Counted from the stretch's first letter, positions 17,890 through 28,328 are shown. The stretch: 64,000 nucleotides of DNA from Flavobacterium cauense R2A-7 (GCF_000498475.1 NZ_AVBI01000012.1:420370-484369), one strand, 5' to 3'. Translations and numbers: made by a program. Notes: generated by a model from the letters alone, not told the origin.

Positions 17890-18603
17890 ATGAGTTTCTT
17901 AACCGCACAATGGAAAAATCTGATTCTGGCAAATTATGTCATCAATCCGAAACAGCTGGAAAAATACCTTCCGACAGGAACCGAATTGGATTACTGGAAC
18001 GGTAACTGCTACGTGAGTCTGGTAGGCTTTCTATTCAAAGACACCAAAGTATTAGGATTCCGAATTCCGAAACACACTGATTTTGAAGAAGTGAACCTTC
18101 GTTTTTACGTCAAACGTTTTGAAAACGGGCAATGGAAACGCGGCGTGGTTTTCATCAAGGAAATTGTTCCGAAATACGCCATTACTTTTGTAGCCAATAC
18201 TTTTTACAAAGAAAACTATGAAACTTTAGCGATGAATCATAAGAATGAATTACAGGCTGAAATACGTACGATTGGTTATCAGTGGCGCCATCAAAACACG
18301 ACCAACACCATCGAAGTAAAAGCCTATGATTTTTCAACGCCAATCGAAACGGGAACGGAAGCCGAATTCATCACCGAACATTATTTCGGTTACACCAAAT
18401 ACAACGAAACTACTACGTATGAATATGAAGTAAAACATCCGAAATGGAACCAGTACCTCATCAAAAACCATGAAATTACCATTGATTTTGAAAAAGTATA
18501 CGGAAGTGATTTCGCTTTCTTAAATCTGCTAGAGCCAACCTCAGTGTATTTGGCGGAAGGTTCTGAAATTTCAGTGGAAAACAAACGAAAAATTGCATTA
18601 TGA
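17890..18603 (+). CDS. DUF2071 (YqjF-like) family protein
   Basis: The protein has 237 residues with no signal peptide or membrane segment. Features typical of DUF2071 are the N-terminal AQWKNLILANYVINP, the LPTGTELDYWNGNCYVSLVGF segment, and a mainly beta structure related to acetoacetate-decarboxylase-like folds. Biochemical function is unknown. It lies 72 nt downstream of the regulator gene with a GbsR operator just upstream, and its stop overlaps the next start (ATGA at 18600), so translation is coupled. Confidence 0.88.
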   Translation: MSFLTAQWKNLILANYVINPKQLEKYLPTGTELDYWNGNCYVSLVGFLFKDTKVLGFRIPKHTDFEEVNLRFYVKRFENGQWKRGVVFIKEIVPKYAITFVANTFYKENYETLAMNHKNELQAEIRTIGYQWRHQNTTNTIEVKAYDFSTPIETGTEAEFITEHYFGYTKYNETTTYEYEVKHPKWNQYLIKNHEITIDFEKVYGSDFAFLNLLEPTSVYLAEGSEISVENKRKIAL

Positions 18604-19421
18604 AAACGCTTGAAAATCAAACTTTGCTGTACGATGAAGACTGTCCGCTTTGTCAGGCCTATACCTCAGCTTTTGTAAAAACAGGAATTTTAGATGAAAA
18701 TGGGAAAAAACCTTTTACGAAAATCACAACAGAGGAAGCCCATTTTATCGACACAGAAAGAGCTGCGAACGAAATCGCTTTAATCGACACCCAAAACAAA
18801 ACGGTTATTTACGGCATCGACAGTCTGCTGAAAGTATTGGGCAACTCCTTCCCTCTTATTGCAACTATCGGAAAAATAAAACCGGTTCATTTCTTTTTGA
18901 GAAAACTCTACGCGTTCATTTCTTACAACCGAAAAGTCATTATTCCCGGTCCGTTACACAAGAACACCACCTTAAAATGCGAACCCTCATTCAATTACAA
19001 ATACCGCTTTTTATACCTCTTGTTTTCAATTGTAGTAACGACACTGATTCTTAATGCGTGTTCTAAAATGATTCCGCAACTGCCAAACGGAAGTCTTACG
19101 CGCGAACTTTTGTTAGCTACAGGGCAAATCATTTTTCAAAGTGCATTTTTAATACGATTCGATTGCAAAACCATTCTCAATTATATTGGAAACCTGATGA
19201 CCGTTTCGCTTTTCGGCTCCTTATTATTATTGCCGATAATCATTGCCAATTCATTTTTTAAAATAAGCGAAACTGTTGTGCTACTTTGGTTCGGAACAAC
19301 TGTTTTAGTAATGTTTCGGGAACATTTCAGAAGAGTTACCTTATTGGAATTGCCAAAATGGCTAACCACGACTTGGATTGTATACCGCATTATCGCACTC
19401 TTATTAATTTTAAATCTTTAA
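18600..19421 (+). CDS. DCC-family thiol protein fused to a membrane domain
   Basis: The 273-residue protein has an N-terminal DUF393 (DCC) domain with the motif YDEDCPLCQ (Cys15 and Cys18), a CxxC-like pair suggesting thiol-disulfide chemistry on the cytosolic side. From about residue 135 onwards there are four or five hydrophobic segments (for example FLYLLFSIVVTTLILNA and VSLFGSLLLLPIIIAN). The gene overlaps its upstream neighbour by 4 nt and lies 3 nt before the epimerase gene. DCC proteins are often fused to membrane modules; substrate unknown. Confidence 0.85.
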   Translation: MKTLENQTLLYDEDCPLCQAYTSAFVKTGILDENGKKPFTKITTEEAHFIDTERAANEIALIDTQNKTVIYGIDSLLKVLGNSFPLIATIGKIKPVHFFLRKLYAFISYNRKVIIPGPLHKNTTLKCEPSFNYKYRFLYLLFSIVVTTLILNACSKMIPQLPNGSLTRELLLATGQIIFQSAFLIRFDCKTILNYIGNLMTVSLFGSLLLLPIIIANSFFKISETVVLLWFGTTVLVMFREHFRRVTLLELPKWLTTTWIVYRIIALLLILNL

Positions 19422-19424
19422 GTA

Positions 19425-20333
19425 ATGAAAATCATCATCGCCGCGGGAACCGGTTTTTTAGGCCAAGTCCTAACCCGCTATTTCGAAGCTAAACACGAAA
19501 ACATAATCATTCTGACCAGAGGAAAATCAAAACTGAAAAACAACATCAAATTCATTCATTGGGATGCCAAAACGATGACCGGTTGGGAAAGCGAACTCGA
19601 AAATACCGATGTACTGATCAACCTTGCCGGAAAATCAGTCGATTGCCGTTACAACGAGGAAAACAAAGCCGAAATTCTCGCTTCCCGAATTGACAGTACT
19701 CGAATTTTAAATCAGGCCGTTTTACAATGTAAAAATCCGCCGAAACATTGGCTGAACGCATCTACATCCACAATTTACCGCCATTCCGAAGACCTTCAAA
19801 TGGACGAATACCACGGTGAAATTGGCGACGATTTTTCCATGAACATTGCCAAAAATTGGGAGCAGGCATTTTTTGAAACCGAAACCCCGAAAACATTAAA
19901 AACTGCGTTACGAACTTCAATTGTTTTAGGAAAAAAAGGCGGCGCTTTTCTGCCGATAAAAAACCTGACCAAACTCGGTTTCGGCGGTAAACAGGGAAAA
20001 GGCAACCAGTTCATCAGTTGGATTCATGAACACGATTTTGCACGGGCATTAGATTTTATCATTGAAAAGGAAATCACGGGTTGCATCAACATCGTTTCGC
20101 CTTCACCCATTCAGAACAAAGATTTTATGAAAGCGCTCCGAAAAGAAATGAAAATTCCGTTTGGCACACCCATCAGTAAAAAAATGCTCGAATTTGGCGC
20201 CAATGTGATCGGTACGGAAACCGAATTGGTCTTAAAAAGCAGAAATGTAATTCCGAAACGATTGCAGGAAAACGGATTTGAATTTAACTATGCCGACCTC
20301 AACAAAACGTTCCAAAATCTATTGCAAAAATGA
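19425..20333 (+). CDS. TIGR01777 family NAD(P)-dependent epimerase
   Basis: The 302-residue protein is an extended SDR of the YfcH/SDR39U1 group. The nucleotide-binding glycine motif is altered to AAGTGFLG (the family usually has GxTGxxG), followed by LINLAGKSVDCRYNEENK, which is diagnostic of TIGR01777, and the C-terminal DUF1731 region (NVIPKRLQENGFEFNY). The usual YxxxK catalytic pair is not evident, as in other family members, so catalysis is uncertain. It is in the GbsR operon and its stop overlaps the SRPBCC start. Confidence 0.93.
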   Translation: MKIIIAAGTGFLGQVLTRYFEAKHENIIILTRGKSKLKNNIKFIHWDAKTMTGWESELENTDVLINLAGKSVDCRYNEENKAEILASRIDSTRILNQAVLQCKNPPKHWLNASTSTIYRHSEDLQMDEYHGEIGDDFSMNIAKNWEQAFFETETPKTLKTALRTSIVLGKKGGAFLPIKNLTKLGFGGKQGKGNQFISWIHEHDFARALDFIIEKEITGCINIVSPSPIQNKDFMKALRKEMKIPFGTPISKKMLEFGANVIGTETELVLKSRNVIPKRLQENGFEFNYADLNKTFQNLLQK

Positions 20334-20785
20334 TTACTATTAAACTCGTTACCGAAATAAATGCCGATAAAAGAACAGTTTTCGATTTGAGTCGGAATAT
20401 CAATCTCCATCAGGAATCCATGAAAGATTCTGGTGAAAAAGCTATCGCAGGGAAGACCTCCGGATTAATTGAACTGGACGAAACCGTAACGTTCAAGGGA
20501 AAACATTTTGGCTTTCCTCTCACGCATCAAAGTAAAATCACTGAAATGTCGTTTTACAATTCTTTTACGGATGAAATGCTTCAGGGACACTTTAAATCGT
20601 TTCAACACAGCCATTTTTTCCGTGAAGAAAACGGACGGACGATTATGACAGACGAAGTTCATTACGAAATTTCGTTTGGGATTTTAGGCAGGCTTTTCAA
20701 CCGATGGATACTAAAAAATTACTTGACCCGATTGCTTCAAAAACGAAATGCTTTCATTAAAGTTTCAGCCGAAAAACACCACTAA
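20330..20785 (+). CDS. SRPBCC (polyketide-cyclase-like) family protein
   Basis: The 151-residue protein shows the START/Bet-v1-like fold pattern: initial strand MITIKLVTEINADKRTVFDL, helical ligand-cavity lid, and final long helix (RLFNRWILKNYLTRLLQKRN). The family binds hydrophobic ligands. Linkage of TIGR01777 epimerases with SRPBCC proteins occurs elsewhere and some homologues are fused. The gene overlaps the epimerase by 4 nt (ATGA) and its 3' end overlaps the convergent UbiA-like gene by 21 nt. Confidence 0.88.
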   Translation: MITIKLVTEINADKRTVFDLSRNINLHQESMKDSGEKAIAGKTSGLIELDETVTFKGKHFGFPLTHQSKITEMSFYNSFTDEMLQGHFKSFQHSHFFREENGRTIMTDEVHYEISFGILGRLFNRWILKNYLTRLLQKRNAFIKVSAEKHH

Positions 20786-21580
20786 AATCCACCAGAAAAC
20801 CGGAATACTTTCCACCCAAAAAGACGTGTAATAGTCGGAACGCTTCGGACTGGCGAAAATCGTAAAAAGTGCAATGGTTAGCACTAAAACCAAATTTATC
20901 CAAAGCTGCACAAGCTGAAAATCGGATTTCAAAAATTCCAGACCGTAAAACGGAATGAGTAAAAACAAATTGAGGATTTTTGTTTTCCGCACACCCAGCT
21001 TTTGCGGTACCGTTTGAAGTGACAAATCATCATTTTTGAGATCGATGATTTCAAAAATCAGAATCAGGATAATCACCAGTAAAAACCGTTGACAAAACTT
21101 CAGCCATACATCGTGCGAAAGCGGTAAATCGGCATTGATTATCGGCAAAAACAGCGTTATTCCGGCCCAGCAAAACGCTACAATATAGATTTTTACACCG
21201 GCCCAATTGCGGGCATTGCCAATCTTCGGAAAAACCGGCAACGTATACAACATTGTTAACGCCAGAAAACCGACCGCTACCAATTGAGTGTTTCGCTCAA
21301 GATGAAAAAAATAATAAGCGGTGGCCAGAAAAGAAACCACACTCAACCCCACAATCGCACGTAATTGATTGCTCCACGTTACCTTTTTGGCACGCGCCAA
21401 CTCATCGTATTTTACGAAATTATAGCCCACAATCGTACCAAAAAAAGCAAACAAAGCCATTGGCTCATCGTACGCAATATGAAAGAAATGAAACGTCATG
21501 CGCACCAAGGCATAAACCGCCAAAGCTACATGAATACTTCCGTTGATATAAAAGCCGATTATTCGCTTGAGTAATTGCAT
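20765..21580 (-). CDS. UbiA-like integral membrane protein
   Basis: About 270 residues with eight or nine hydrophobic segments. The length, topology and the second polar motif DLKNDDLSLQTVPQKLG resemble the UbiA prenyltransferase superfamily. The first aspartate-rich motif is degenerate (NFVKYDELAR in place of NDxxDxxxD), so prenyl transfer is doubtful or altered. I chose the second Met (MQLLKRIIGF); an upstream ATG at 21598 is possible. It is convergent with, and overlaps, the GbsR operon. Confidence 0.75.
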   Translation of the reverse strand: MQLLKRIIGFYINGSIHVALAVYALVRMTFHFFHIAYDEPMALFAFFGTIVGYNFVKYDELARAKKVTWSNQLRAIVGLSVVSFLATAYYFFHLERNTQLVAVGFLALTMLYTLPVFPKIGNARNWAGVKIYIVAFCWAGITLFLPIINADLPLSHDVWLKFCQRFLLVIILILIFEIIDLKNDDLSLQTVPQKLGVRKTKILNLFLLIPFYGLEFLKSDFQLVQLWINLVLVLTIALFTIFASPKRSDYYTSFWVESIPVFWWILVVFFG

Positions 21581-21704
21581 ACTTACAAAAGTAAGCAATC
21601 TGTTAATAAGTCTGATTTTCGGTTAACAATTCTGCATAAAATTGACGTTAAAAAACAAGAATATTAGGATATTAATAATTATTTTTGTTCTCGTTAAAAC
21701 ACAA

Positions 21705-21722
21705 CTCAAAACTTTGTTTGAG
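21705..21722 (+). promoter_or_regulatory. Hairpin in the gcvP leader
   Basis: CTCAAA-ACTTTG-TTTGAG forms a 6-bp hairpin about 46 nt before the gcvP ATG. A TATTTTTG motif (21680-21687) upstream could be the -7 element. I see no glycine riboswitch in this leader. Confidence 0.35.
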
Positions 21723-21768
21723 GTACTTACAATCCCCCAAACGCTTAAACAAACAGTATAGATAACTG

Positions 21769-24618
21769 ATGAAAACAGATGCATTTGCTTTAAGACACAT
21801 CGGGCCGAGAGAATCCGACCTGCAACACATGTTCAAAACCATTGGTGTAAAGGACATGACGCAACTTCTTTATGAAACTTTTCCCGATGGAATCCGTTTA
21901 AAACAAGACTTACAATTAGACCCTGCCATGACCGAATATGAGTATTTAACTCACGTAAGTCAGTTGGGCGCAAAAAATAAAGTATTCAAATCGTATATCG
22001 GTTTAGGGTATCACCCGGCGATTGTTCCTCCGGTAATCCAGAGAAATATTTTCGAAAACCCTGGATGGTACACAGCGTATACTCCGTATCAGGCGGAAAT
22101 TGCACAAGGTCGTTTAGAGGCTTTACTGAACTTCCAGACTACTGTTATCGAATTAACCGGAATGGAAATTGCCAACGCATCCCTTCTTGATGAAGGAACC
22201 GCAGCTGCAGAAGCTATTGCGTTATTATTCGATGTAAGAACCCGCGACCAAAAGAAAAACAATACCAATAAATTCTTCGTTTCGGAAGAAATTTTACCAC
22301 AAACACTTTCGGTACTACAAACGCGTTCCACGCCACTGGGTATCGAATTAGTGGTTGGCAATCACGAAACTTTTGATTTTTCAGAAGATTTCTTCGGAGC
22401 GATTTTACAATATCCGGGCAAATACGGACAAGTTTATGATTACGCAGGTTTCATCCACACGGCAAAATCAAAAGAAATTAAAGTAGCGGTGGCTGCCGAC
22501 ATTTTATCCTTAGTGAAATTAACGTCTCCGGGAGAAATGGGTGCTGCTGTGGTGGTGGGTACTACGCAACGATTCGGAATTCCGATGGGATTTGGTGGAC
22601 CTCACGCCGCTTACTTTGCTACTAAAGAAGAATACAAACGTTCGATGCCGGGTCGTATCATTGGTGTTTCCATCGACGCAAACGGAAACCGCGCGCTACG
22701 TATGGCATTAGGTACTCGTGAACAACACATCAAACGCGAAAAAGCAACTTCTAACATCTGTACTGCTCAGGTATTGTTAGCGGTTATGGCTGGTATGTAT
22801 GCAGTGTACCACGGACCAAAAGGGCTACAGTATATTGCGGATAAAGTACATGCTTCGGCAGTTACGGCTGCGAAAGCCTTATCCATCATCGGTGTAAATC
22901 AAGTGAATTCTTCTTTCTTTGACACTATTTTAGTGAAAGCCGATGCTGCTAAAGTAAGAGCAATCGCGGAGAAAAACGAAGTAAACTTCTTCTATCCTAA
23001 CAACGAAAGCGTATCGATCTCTTTCAACGAAACAACTTCGCTTTCCGACATCAATACTATCGTTGCCATTTTCGCGGAAGCTGCCGGAAAATCTGCAGTA
23101 CATGTTTCGGAATTGGCTTCAGAAGTACAACTTTCAGAAAAATCAATCCGTACCTCATCGTTCTTACAACACGAAGTATTCAACAACCATCATTCGGAAA
23201 GCCAATTGATGCGTTATATCAAAAGATTAGAGCGTAAAGATTTATCCTTAAACCACTCGATGATTTCATTGGGTTCTTGTACGATGAAACTGAACGCAGC
23301 AGCAGAAATGCTACCGTTATCCATGCCAAACTGGAACAGCATTCACCCGTTTGCTCCGGCAGATCAGGCAGCTGGTTATTTAACAATGCTTAAAAAACTA
23401 GAAGAGCAGCTGAATGTGGTAACCGGTTTCCAAGGCACATCCTTACAACCGAATTCGGGAGCACAAGGAGAATACGCCGGTTTAATGGCCATTCGTGCGT
23501 ATCACCAATCGAGAGGCGATCACCACAGAAATGTGTGTTTGATTCCTTCTTCGGCACACGGAACAAATCCGGCTTCGGCAGCGATGGCGGGTATGAAAAT
23601 CATCGTGACCAAAACCACTCCGGAAGGAAACATCGACGTAGAAGATTTAAGAGCAAGAGCGATCGAAAACAAAGATAATTTATCGTGTTTGATGGTAACC
23701 TACCCTTCTACGCACGGCGTTTACGAATCCTCTATTATTGAAATTACGCAATTAATCCACGATAATGGCGGATTAGTATACATGGATGGTGCGAACATGA
23801 ATGCACAGGTTGGATTGACCAATCCGGCGACTATTGGTGCAGACGTTTGTCACCTGAACTTACACAAAACGTTCGCGATCCCCCACGGTGGTGGTGGACC
23901 AGGTGTTGGACCAATTTGTGTAAACGAAAAATTAGTACCGTTCTTACCTTCAAACCCGGTTGTAGCAACTGGTGGCGATCAGGCAATTACTGCTATTTCC
24001 GCAGCGCCTTATGGTTCGGCTTTGGTATGTTTAATTTCTTATGGTTACATCTGTATGTTAGGTGCTGAAGGCTTACGTTCTTCCACCGAGCATGCTATTT
24101 TAAATGCCAACTACATGAAAGCGCGTTTTGAAGGACATTACCCTATTTTATATTCAGGTGAAATGGGCCGTGCCGCGCATGAAATGATTTTGGATTGTCG
24201 TGAATTCAAACAAAAAGGAGTAGAAGTAGGTGATATCGCAAAACGTTTAATGGATTACGGTTTCCATGCGCCAACGGTTTCTTTCCCGGTAGCCGGAACT
24301 TTAATGATAGAACCGACAGAATCAGAAGATTTAGCGGAAATTGACCGCTTCTGTGACGCCTTAATTTCGATCAGAAAAGAAATTGAAGATTCTACAGCTG
24401 ACGACCACAATACGGTACTTCACAATGCACCACACACTTTAGCAATGCTAACTGCCGAGCGTTGGGATTTCCCTTATTCAAGAGAGAAAGCAGCGTATCC
24501 GTTGGAATATATTGCCGACAATAAATTCTGGCCAAGCGTTAGACGTATTGATGATGCTTACGGTGACAGAAACTTAGTTTGTTCTTGTGCACCGATTGAA
24601 GCGTATATTGAAAGTTAA
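21769..24618 (+). CDS. gcvP: Glycine dehydrogenase (decarboxylating), P-protein
   Basis: GcvP is the PLP-dependent P-protein of the glycine cleavage system: it decarboxylates glycine and passes the aminomethyl group to lipoyl-GcvH. The 949 residues form the fused, single-chain type, with both halves present: N-terminal [13 protein letters not shown] and [15 protein letters not shown]-terminal PLP site [18 protein letters not shown] with Lys700. Other gcv genes are not adjacent, which is usual in Flavobacteria. The gene has its own terminator. Confidence 0.98.
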   Translation: MKTDAFALRHIGPRESDLQHMFKTIGVKDMTQLLYETFPDGIRLKQDLQLDPAMTEYEYLTHVSQLGAKNKVFKSYIGLGYHPAIVPPVIQRNIFENPGWYTAYTPYQAEIAQGRLEALLNFQTTVIELTGMEIANASLLDEGTAAAEAIALLFDVRTRDQKKNNTNKFFVSEEILPQTLSVLQTRSTPLGIELVVGNHETFDFSEDFFGAILQYPGKYGQVYDYAGFIHTAKSKEIKVAVAADILSLVKLTSPGEMGAAVVVGTTQRFGIPMGFGGPHAAYFATKEEYKRSMPGRIIGVSIDANGNRALRMALGTREQHIKREKATSNICTAQVLLAVMAGMYAVYHGPKGLQYIADKVHASAVTAAKALSIIGVNQVNSSFFDTILVKADAAKVRAIAEKNEVNFFYPNNESVSISFNETTSLSDINTIVAIFAEAAGKSAVHVSELASEVQLSEKSIRTSSFLQHEVFNNHHSESQLMRYIKRLERKDLSLNHSMISLGSCTMKLNAAAEMLPLSMPNWNSIHPFAPADQAAGYLTMLKKLEEQLNVVTGFQGTSLQPNSGAQGEYAGLMAIRAYHQSRGDHHRNVCLIPSSAHGTNPASAAMAGMKIIVTKTTPEGNIDVEDLRARAIENKDNLSCLMVTYPSTHGVYESSIIEITQLIHDNGGLVYMDGANMNAQVGLTNPATIGADVCHLNLHKTFAIPHGGGGPGVGPICVNEKLVPFLPSNPVVATGGDQAITAISAAPYGSALVCLISYGYICMLGAEGLRSSTEHAILNANYMKARFEGHYPILYSGEMGRAAHEMILDCREFKQKGVEVGDIAKRLMDYGFHAPTVSFPVAGTLMIEPTESEDLAEIDRFCDALISIRKEIEDSTADDHNTVLHNAPHTLAMLTAERWDFPYSREKAAYPLEYIADNKFWPSVRRIDDAYGDRNLVCSCAPIEAYIES

Positions 24619-24645
24619 ATTCAGATGCACTACGTAAAAACAAAC

Positions 24646-24678
24646 AACCCTTTCGGAAACGGAAGGGTTATTTTTTTC
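24646..24678 (+). terminator. Terminator of gcvP
   Basis: The stem AACCCTT / AAGGGTT with a 10-nt loop is followed by ATTTTTTT, 27 nt after the gcvP stop. Confidence 0.88.
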
Positions 24679-24841
24679 GCAAAATACAAATACATTATTC
24701 GCATCAAATTAGAAAATAAAAATACATTTTATAATTTTATTGACATTCCCGTAACGTTTTCATAAAAATACAGCTGAATTTATCTTTTTTGAATTTATCA
24801 CGATTTAGAATGACTAACTTAGTAGTATTGAAACCTACGTC

Positions 24842-25900
24842 ATGGCTATAAAAATAACGGGTTCAGGATGTTATATCCCACCCCAAATTGTTACAAATAC
24901 CGATTTTGCAAGACATCAGTTCCTAAATGAAGACGGCTCTACCTATGCCGTTCCAAATGAGGTTATAGCTGAAAAATTCAAGGATATTACCGGAATTGAA
25001 GAGCGTCGTTATGTTGAAGACAACTTAACCACTTCCGACATTGCTTTTTTTGCCGGTGAAAAGGCCATTGAAGACTCGAAAATTGATCCCGAAACATTAG
25101 ATTATATTATAGTCGCACACAATTTTGGCGATGTAAAACACGGTGCCATCCAATCCGACACAGTACCGAGTATTGCGGCAAGAGTAAAACACAAACTGAG
25201 AATAAAAAACCCAAAATGCGTGGGTTATGATGTGATGTTCGGCTGCCCGGGCTGGATTGAAGGCATGATTCAGGCACAGGCGTTTATTAAAGCTGGAATG
25301 GCAAAAAAATGCTTGGTGATTGGCGCCGAAACCCTCTCCAGAGTGGTAGACGTGCACGACAGGGACAGTATGATTTATTCGGATGGAGCCGGTGCTACGG
25401 TTCTTGAACTGACCGATGGCGAAGGTGGATTTTTAGCCCATGAAACCGCTTCCTTTACGTATGAGGAAAGCAAATTCCTGTTCTTCGGGAAATCCTATAA
25501 CGTCGACCATAATCCCGATGTCAGATACCTGAAAATGTATGGCAGAAAAATCTACGAATTTGCATTAACAAATGTTCCGCTTGCCATGAAAGCCTGTTTG
25601 GAAAATAGTGGCATTCCGATTTCGGATCTTAAAAAAATACTGATTCATCAGGCGAATGAAAAGATGGACGAAGCTATTGTACAGCGTTTTTACAAACTAT
25701 ACAAGCAAACAGCTCCCGAAAACGTGATGCCGATGAACATTAAAAAACTCGGAAACAGTAGTGTGGCTACCATCCCTACGCTTTACGATTTGATTCTGAA
25801 AGGTAAAATTGAAAATCAGGAATTGCATGAAGGCGACGTGATACTATTCGCTTCGGTGGGTGCGGGAATGAATATCAATGCGTTTGTTTACCGCTGTTAA
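24842..25900 (+). CDS. Beta-ketoacyl-ACP synthase III family protein
   Basis: The 352-residue thiolase-fold enzyme has the KAS III catalytic triad: Cys135 in FGCPGW, His269 in IHQANEKM and Asn305 in LGNSSVAT. KAS III enzymes condense acyl-CoA with malonyl-ACP. This protein differs from the usual FabH of about 330 residues by an extended N-terminal region (LNEDGSTYAVPNEVIAEKF), so a special acyl substrate is possible and I do not name it fabH. It stands alone, convergent with the flippase gene by a 4-nt overlap. No lipid biosynthesis partner is adjacent. Confidence 0.92.
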   Translation: MAIKITGSGCYIPPQIVTNTDFARHQFLNEDGSTYAVPNEVIAEKFKDITGIEERRYVEDNLTTSDIAFFAGEKAIEDSKIDPETLDYIIVAHNFGDVKHGAIQSDTVPSIAARVKHKLRIKNPKCVGYDVMFGCPGWIEGMIQAQAFIKAGMAKKCLVIGAETLSRVVDVHDRDSMIYSDGAGATVLELTDGEGGFLAHETASFTYEESKFLFFGKSYNVDHNPDVRYLKMYGRKIYEFALTNVPLAMKACLENSGIPISDLKKILIHQANEKMDEAIVQRFYKLYKQTAPENVMPMNIKKLGNSSVATIPTLYDLILKGKIENQELHEGDVILFASVGAGMNINAFVYRC

Positions 25901-27363
25901 CGCTTAAACCAAGTCAGTGCTTTATTCACCCAAAAAGTAACCTGATACACGAGTTTGAGTTTGTAGATCAGGAAAACATTTACTGCTGCATTTAGACTTA
26001 CTTTATAGAAAAGCGTCAGCAGTTTGTTTGGGGCATCGGGTAAAAAGTAAACCACCACGCCTGTGAATAAAAATAACAGCGCAAGTTTAAGAAAACCGTA
26101 ATCGAACGGAAACAACTTAAACGTCCGGTAAATAAACAACAGTTTTGCCGCATTAAAAATACTCATGGAAATTAAAGAGGAATAGGCTACACCCACAATT
26201 CCCAAATCGGTACACTTCAGGAAAAACAGGTTCAGTCCCACATTCAAAATGATGAGTACGAAAATGGAAATGAGGTTGAACCGGTAATATTTCGAATAGG
26301 AAATAATTTCCGAATTGAACCCGGTAGCCATATTAATCAACACATTGAAACCTAAAATGAGGATAATCGGGATGGAAGGCGCCAAACTTTCATAGGTAGG
26401 TAACAGTTCGAACAAAAAGTGAATCCCCAGAAAAATACAGCTGTAAAGCAAAGCTCCGATACAAAAAAGCATTTTCGCCACTTCAATGTATTTCACATTC
26501 AGCTCCTTCAAATTATCCGTTTTCAGATAATTGGAAATTATTGGCGCATACAACGCAAAAACACCTGTTGCCGGAATAGCCAAAGCAGATGCCAGAGTAA
26601 CCCCGATGTTAAATGTTCCGTTGGCATCGAAAGAAAGGAATTCGGGAATCATTAACGAATCGATTCGAAACGCAAAAAACGAACCGAAACTTCCGGCAAA
26701 GGAATACAAGCTATAACGAAAATATTCTTTTCGGGAAAGTTCGGCATAAAGCGGCTTGAAATCAAAGTTGAATCTGAACTTATAATTTCTGAAAAGATAT
26801 GCCGCAATCAGGACAAACATCAGAACATACGAAATAATATAGTACCCGATAGACACATTAACCGACGAGCTTTTATGAAGCAACAGTACAAAAACAACCG
26901 GTAGGGCTATTTTCGGAATTATCTTTTCAAAGAGGGTTGGCACGGCCAGTTTCTCAAGATTGGTGGCCTGACGTTTAAAAAGTTCGACAAAAGCCAAAGC
27001 CACAGCGATAGGGAATGCGAAATAGAAATACTGTAAATTGCCCCAATTGAAAAAAGGAGACGCCAGCAAAAGCACCACGAAAGTCGCCACACTGAGCAGT
27101 CCTACGGAAAAAACACTGTAATTGAAGAGTCGGTTTTTGTTTTCCTCATTCAGTGCCGGATAAAAATTGATCAGTGCATGCGAGGCGCCCAAAACCATAA
27201 TCGGAAATAAAATCTGCGAAATGGATTCGATGTAACGGATGATTCCCAGAAATTCTTTATTCTCAGGATATATAAAAAGTGTGGAGAAAATCCCAATGAG
27301 AATACCCACATAATTAATTATGGTAAAGAGAAAAACTTGTTTAAAACGGGCCTTTTTTTCCAT
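25897..27363 (-). CDS. Oligosaccharide flippase (Wzx-like) membrane protein
   Basis: The 488-residue polytopic protein has about 13-14 hydrophobic segments typical of the MOP/polysaccharide flippase family, starting with FKQVFLFTIINYVGILIGIF. It would flip lipid-linked oligosaccharide across the inner membrane. Its start codon shares one base with the stop of the upstream glycosyltransferase gene (TAATG at 27363), which indicates translational coupling. Together they suggest a small surface glycan module, though polymerase and ligase genes are not present in the window. Confidence 0.9.
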   Translation of the reverse strand: MEKKARFKQVFLFTIINYVGILIGIFSTLFIYPENKEFLGIIRYIESISQILFPIMVLGASHALINFYPALNEENKNRLFNYSVFSVGLLSVATFVVLLLASPFFNWGNLQYFYFAFPIAVALAFVELFKRQATNLEKLAVPTLFEKIIPKIALPVVFVLLLHKSSSVNVSIGYYIISYVLMFVLIAAYLFRNYKFRFNFDFKPLYAELSRKEYFRYSLYSFAGSFGSFFAFRIDSLMIPEFLSFDANGTFNIGVTLASALAIPATGVFALYAPIISNYLKTDNLKELNVKYIEVAKMLFCIGALLYSCIFLGIHFLFELLPTYESLAPSIPIILILGFNVLINMATGFNSEIISYSKYYRFNLISIFVLIILNVGLNLFFLKCTDLGIVGVAYSSLISMSIFNAAKLLFIYRTFKLFPFDYGFLKLALLFLFTGVVVYFLPDAPNKLLTLFYKVSLNAAVNVFLIYKLKLVYQVTFWVNKALTWFKR

Positions 27364-28238
27364 TATTGTCTGGCTTTGGCTCTTGCTTTTGAAATTTTAC
27401 CAATCGAAAAAACAAGCTCCCAATAATACATCATTAAACCGAAAAACAATTCGAAAACCTTCATCGCCGGATAAAATTTACCAAAATATTTCGGCAAACC
27501 AAACACCGATTTCAATCCTTTACAATAACTCGTTAAAAGTGAATCGTTAACATCCAGAACTTCCGAAAGCAGTTTGTATTTCGACTGGACAAGGTCTTTT
27601 TTAAAACCCCTTACAATTTGCCGGTCGTGACAGATTTTTGATTTTTCGGTTATGGCAATTTTAAAGTTATGAAATAAAACCCGATTGCAATAATTACGGT
27701 CTTCGCCATAATGTCCGAAAAGCGGTTCGAACCCTCCCACTTTCTCCAAACAACCTCTGGAAACCAACCAAGCCGCAGCATTTACAAAAGGAACCACAAC
27801 AACGTTTTGTTCTTTTAACTCCGCTGTTTTTTTTCCGAAATAGGTTTTGAAATTCTCATCCAAGGTTACTTCATCACCCGAAAAGTGCATCGGACTCACA
27901 ATTCCGAACTCGGGATTCCTTTCGGCGGTTTTAACCAGTTCTTCTATTGAATTATCAAAAACCCATGTATCCTGATTGAGCAGGAAAACATAATCGGCCT
28001 CGTTCTTCAGCGCATATTCGATTCCTATATTATTGGCTTTCCCAAAACCTAAATTCGAATCGGATGTAATCAGATGAAGTTGCGGAAATTGTTCCAACAC
28101 GGCAAGCGTAGCATCGTTTGAATCGTTATCCACTACTACAATATCAACCGGATAATTGGACTGTAAAAGCGACTTGATACACTTTTCAATCCATTTCACC
28201 CCATTATAAGTAACTATGACAACACTGACTTTCTTCAA
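27363..28238 (-). CDS. Family 2 glycosyltransferase
   Basis: The 291-residue GT-A enzyme has the N-terminal nucleotide-binding strand VSVVIVTYNGVKWIEKCI, VVDNDSND, and a DxD-like region near FLLNQDTWVFD, followed by a region like rhamnosyltransferases (HYGEDRNYCNR). It transfers a sugar onto a lipid-linked acceptor on the cytosolic face. It is coupled to the flippase gene that follows. Sugar specificity cannot be told from sequence. Confidence 0.9.
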   Translation of the reverse strand: MKKVSVVIVTYNGVKWIEKCIKSLLQSNYPVDIVVVDNDSNDATLAVLEQFPQLHLITSDSNLGFGKANNIGIEYALKNEADYVFLLNQDTWVFDNSIEELVKTAERNPEFGIVSPMHFSGDEVTLDENFKTYFGKKTAELKEQNVVVVPFVNAAAWLVSRGCLEKVGGFEPLFGHYGEDRNYCNRVLFHNFKIAITEKSKICHDRQIVRGFKKDLVQSKYKLLSEVLDVNDSLLTSYCKGLKSVFGLPKYFGKFYPAMKVFELFFGLMMYYWELVFSIGKISKARAKARQ

Positions 28239-28328
28239 AACAAACTACATTAGAAGCTGTAAAAATAGTACAATTCCATTAGCTTCAATTTAAAAAAACG
28301 GCTAACTTTTGTATTCTCCGGACTTCTA

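Noticed and set aside
21599..21768. Glycine riboswitch upstream of gcvP
   Set aside because: No conserved tandem aptamer core is visible; only a simple 6-bp hairpin.
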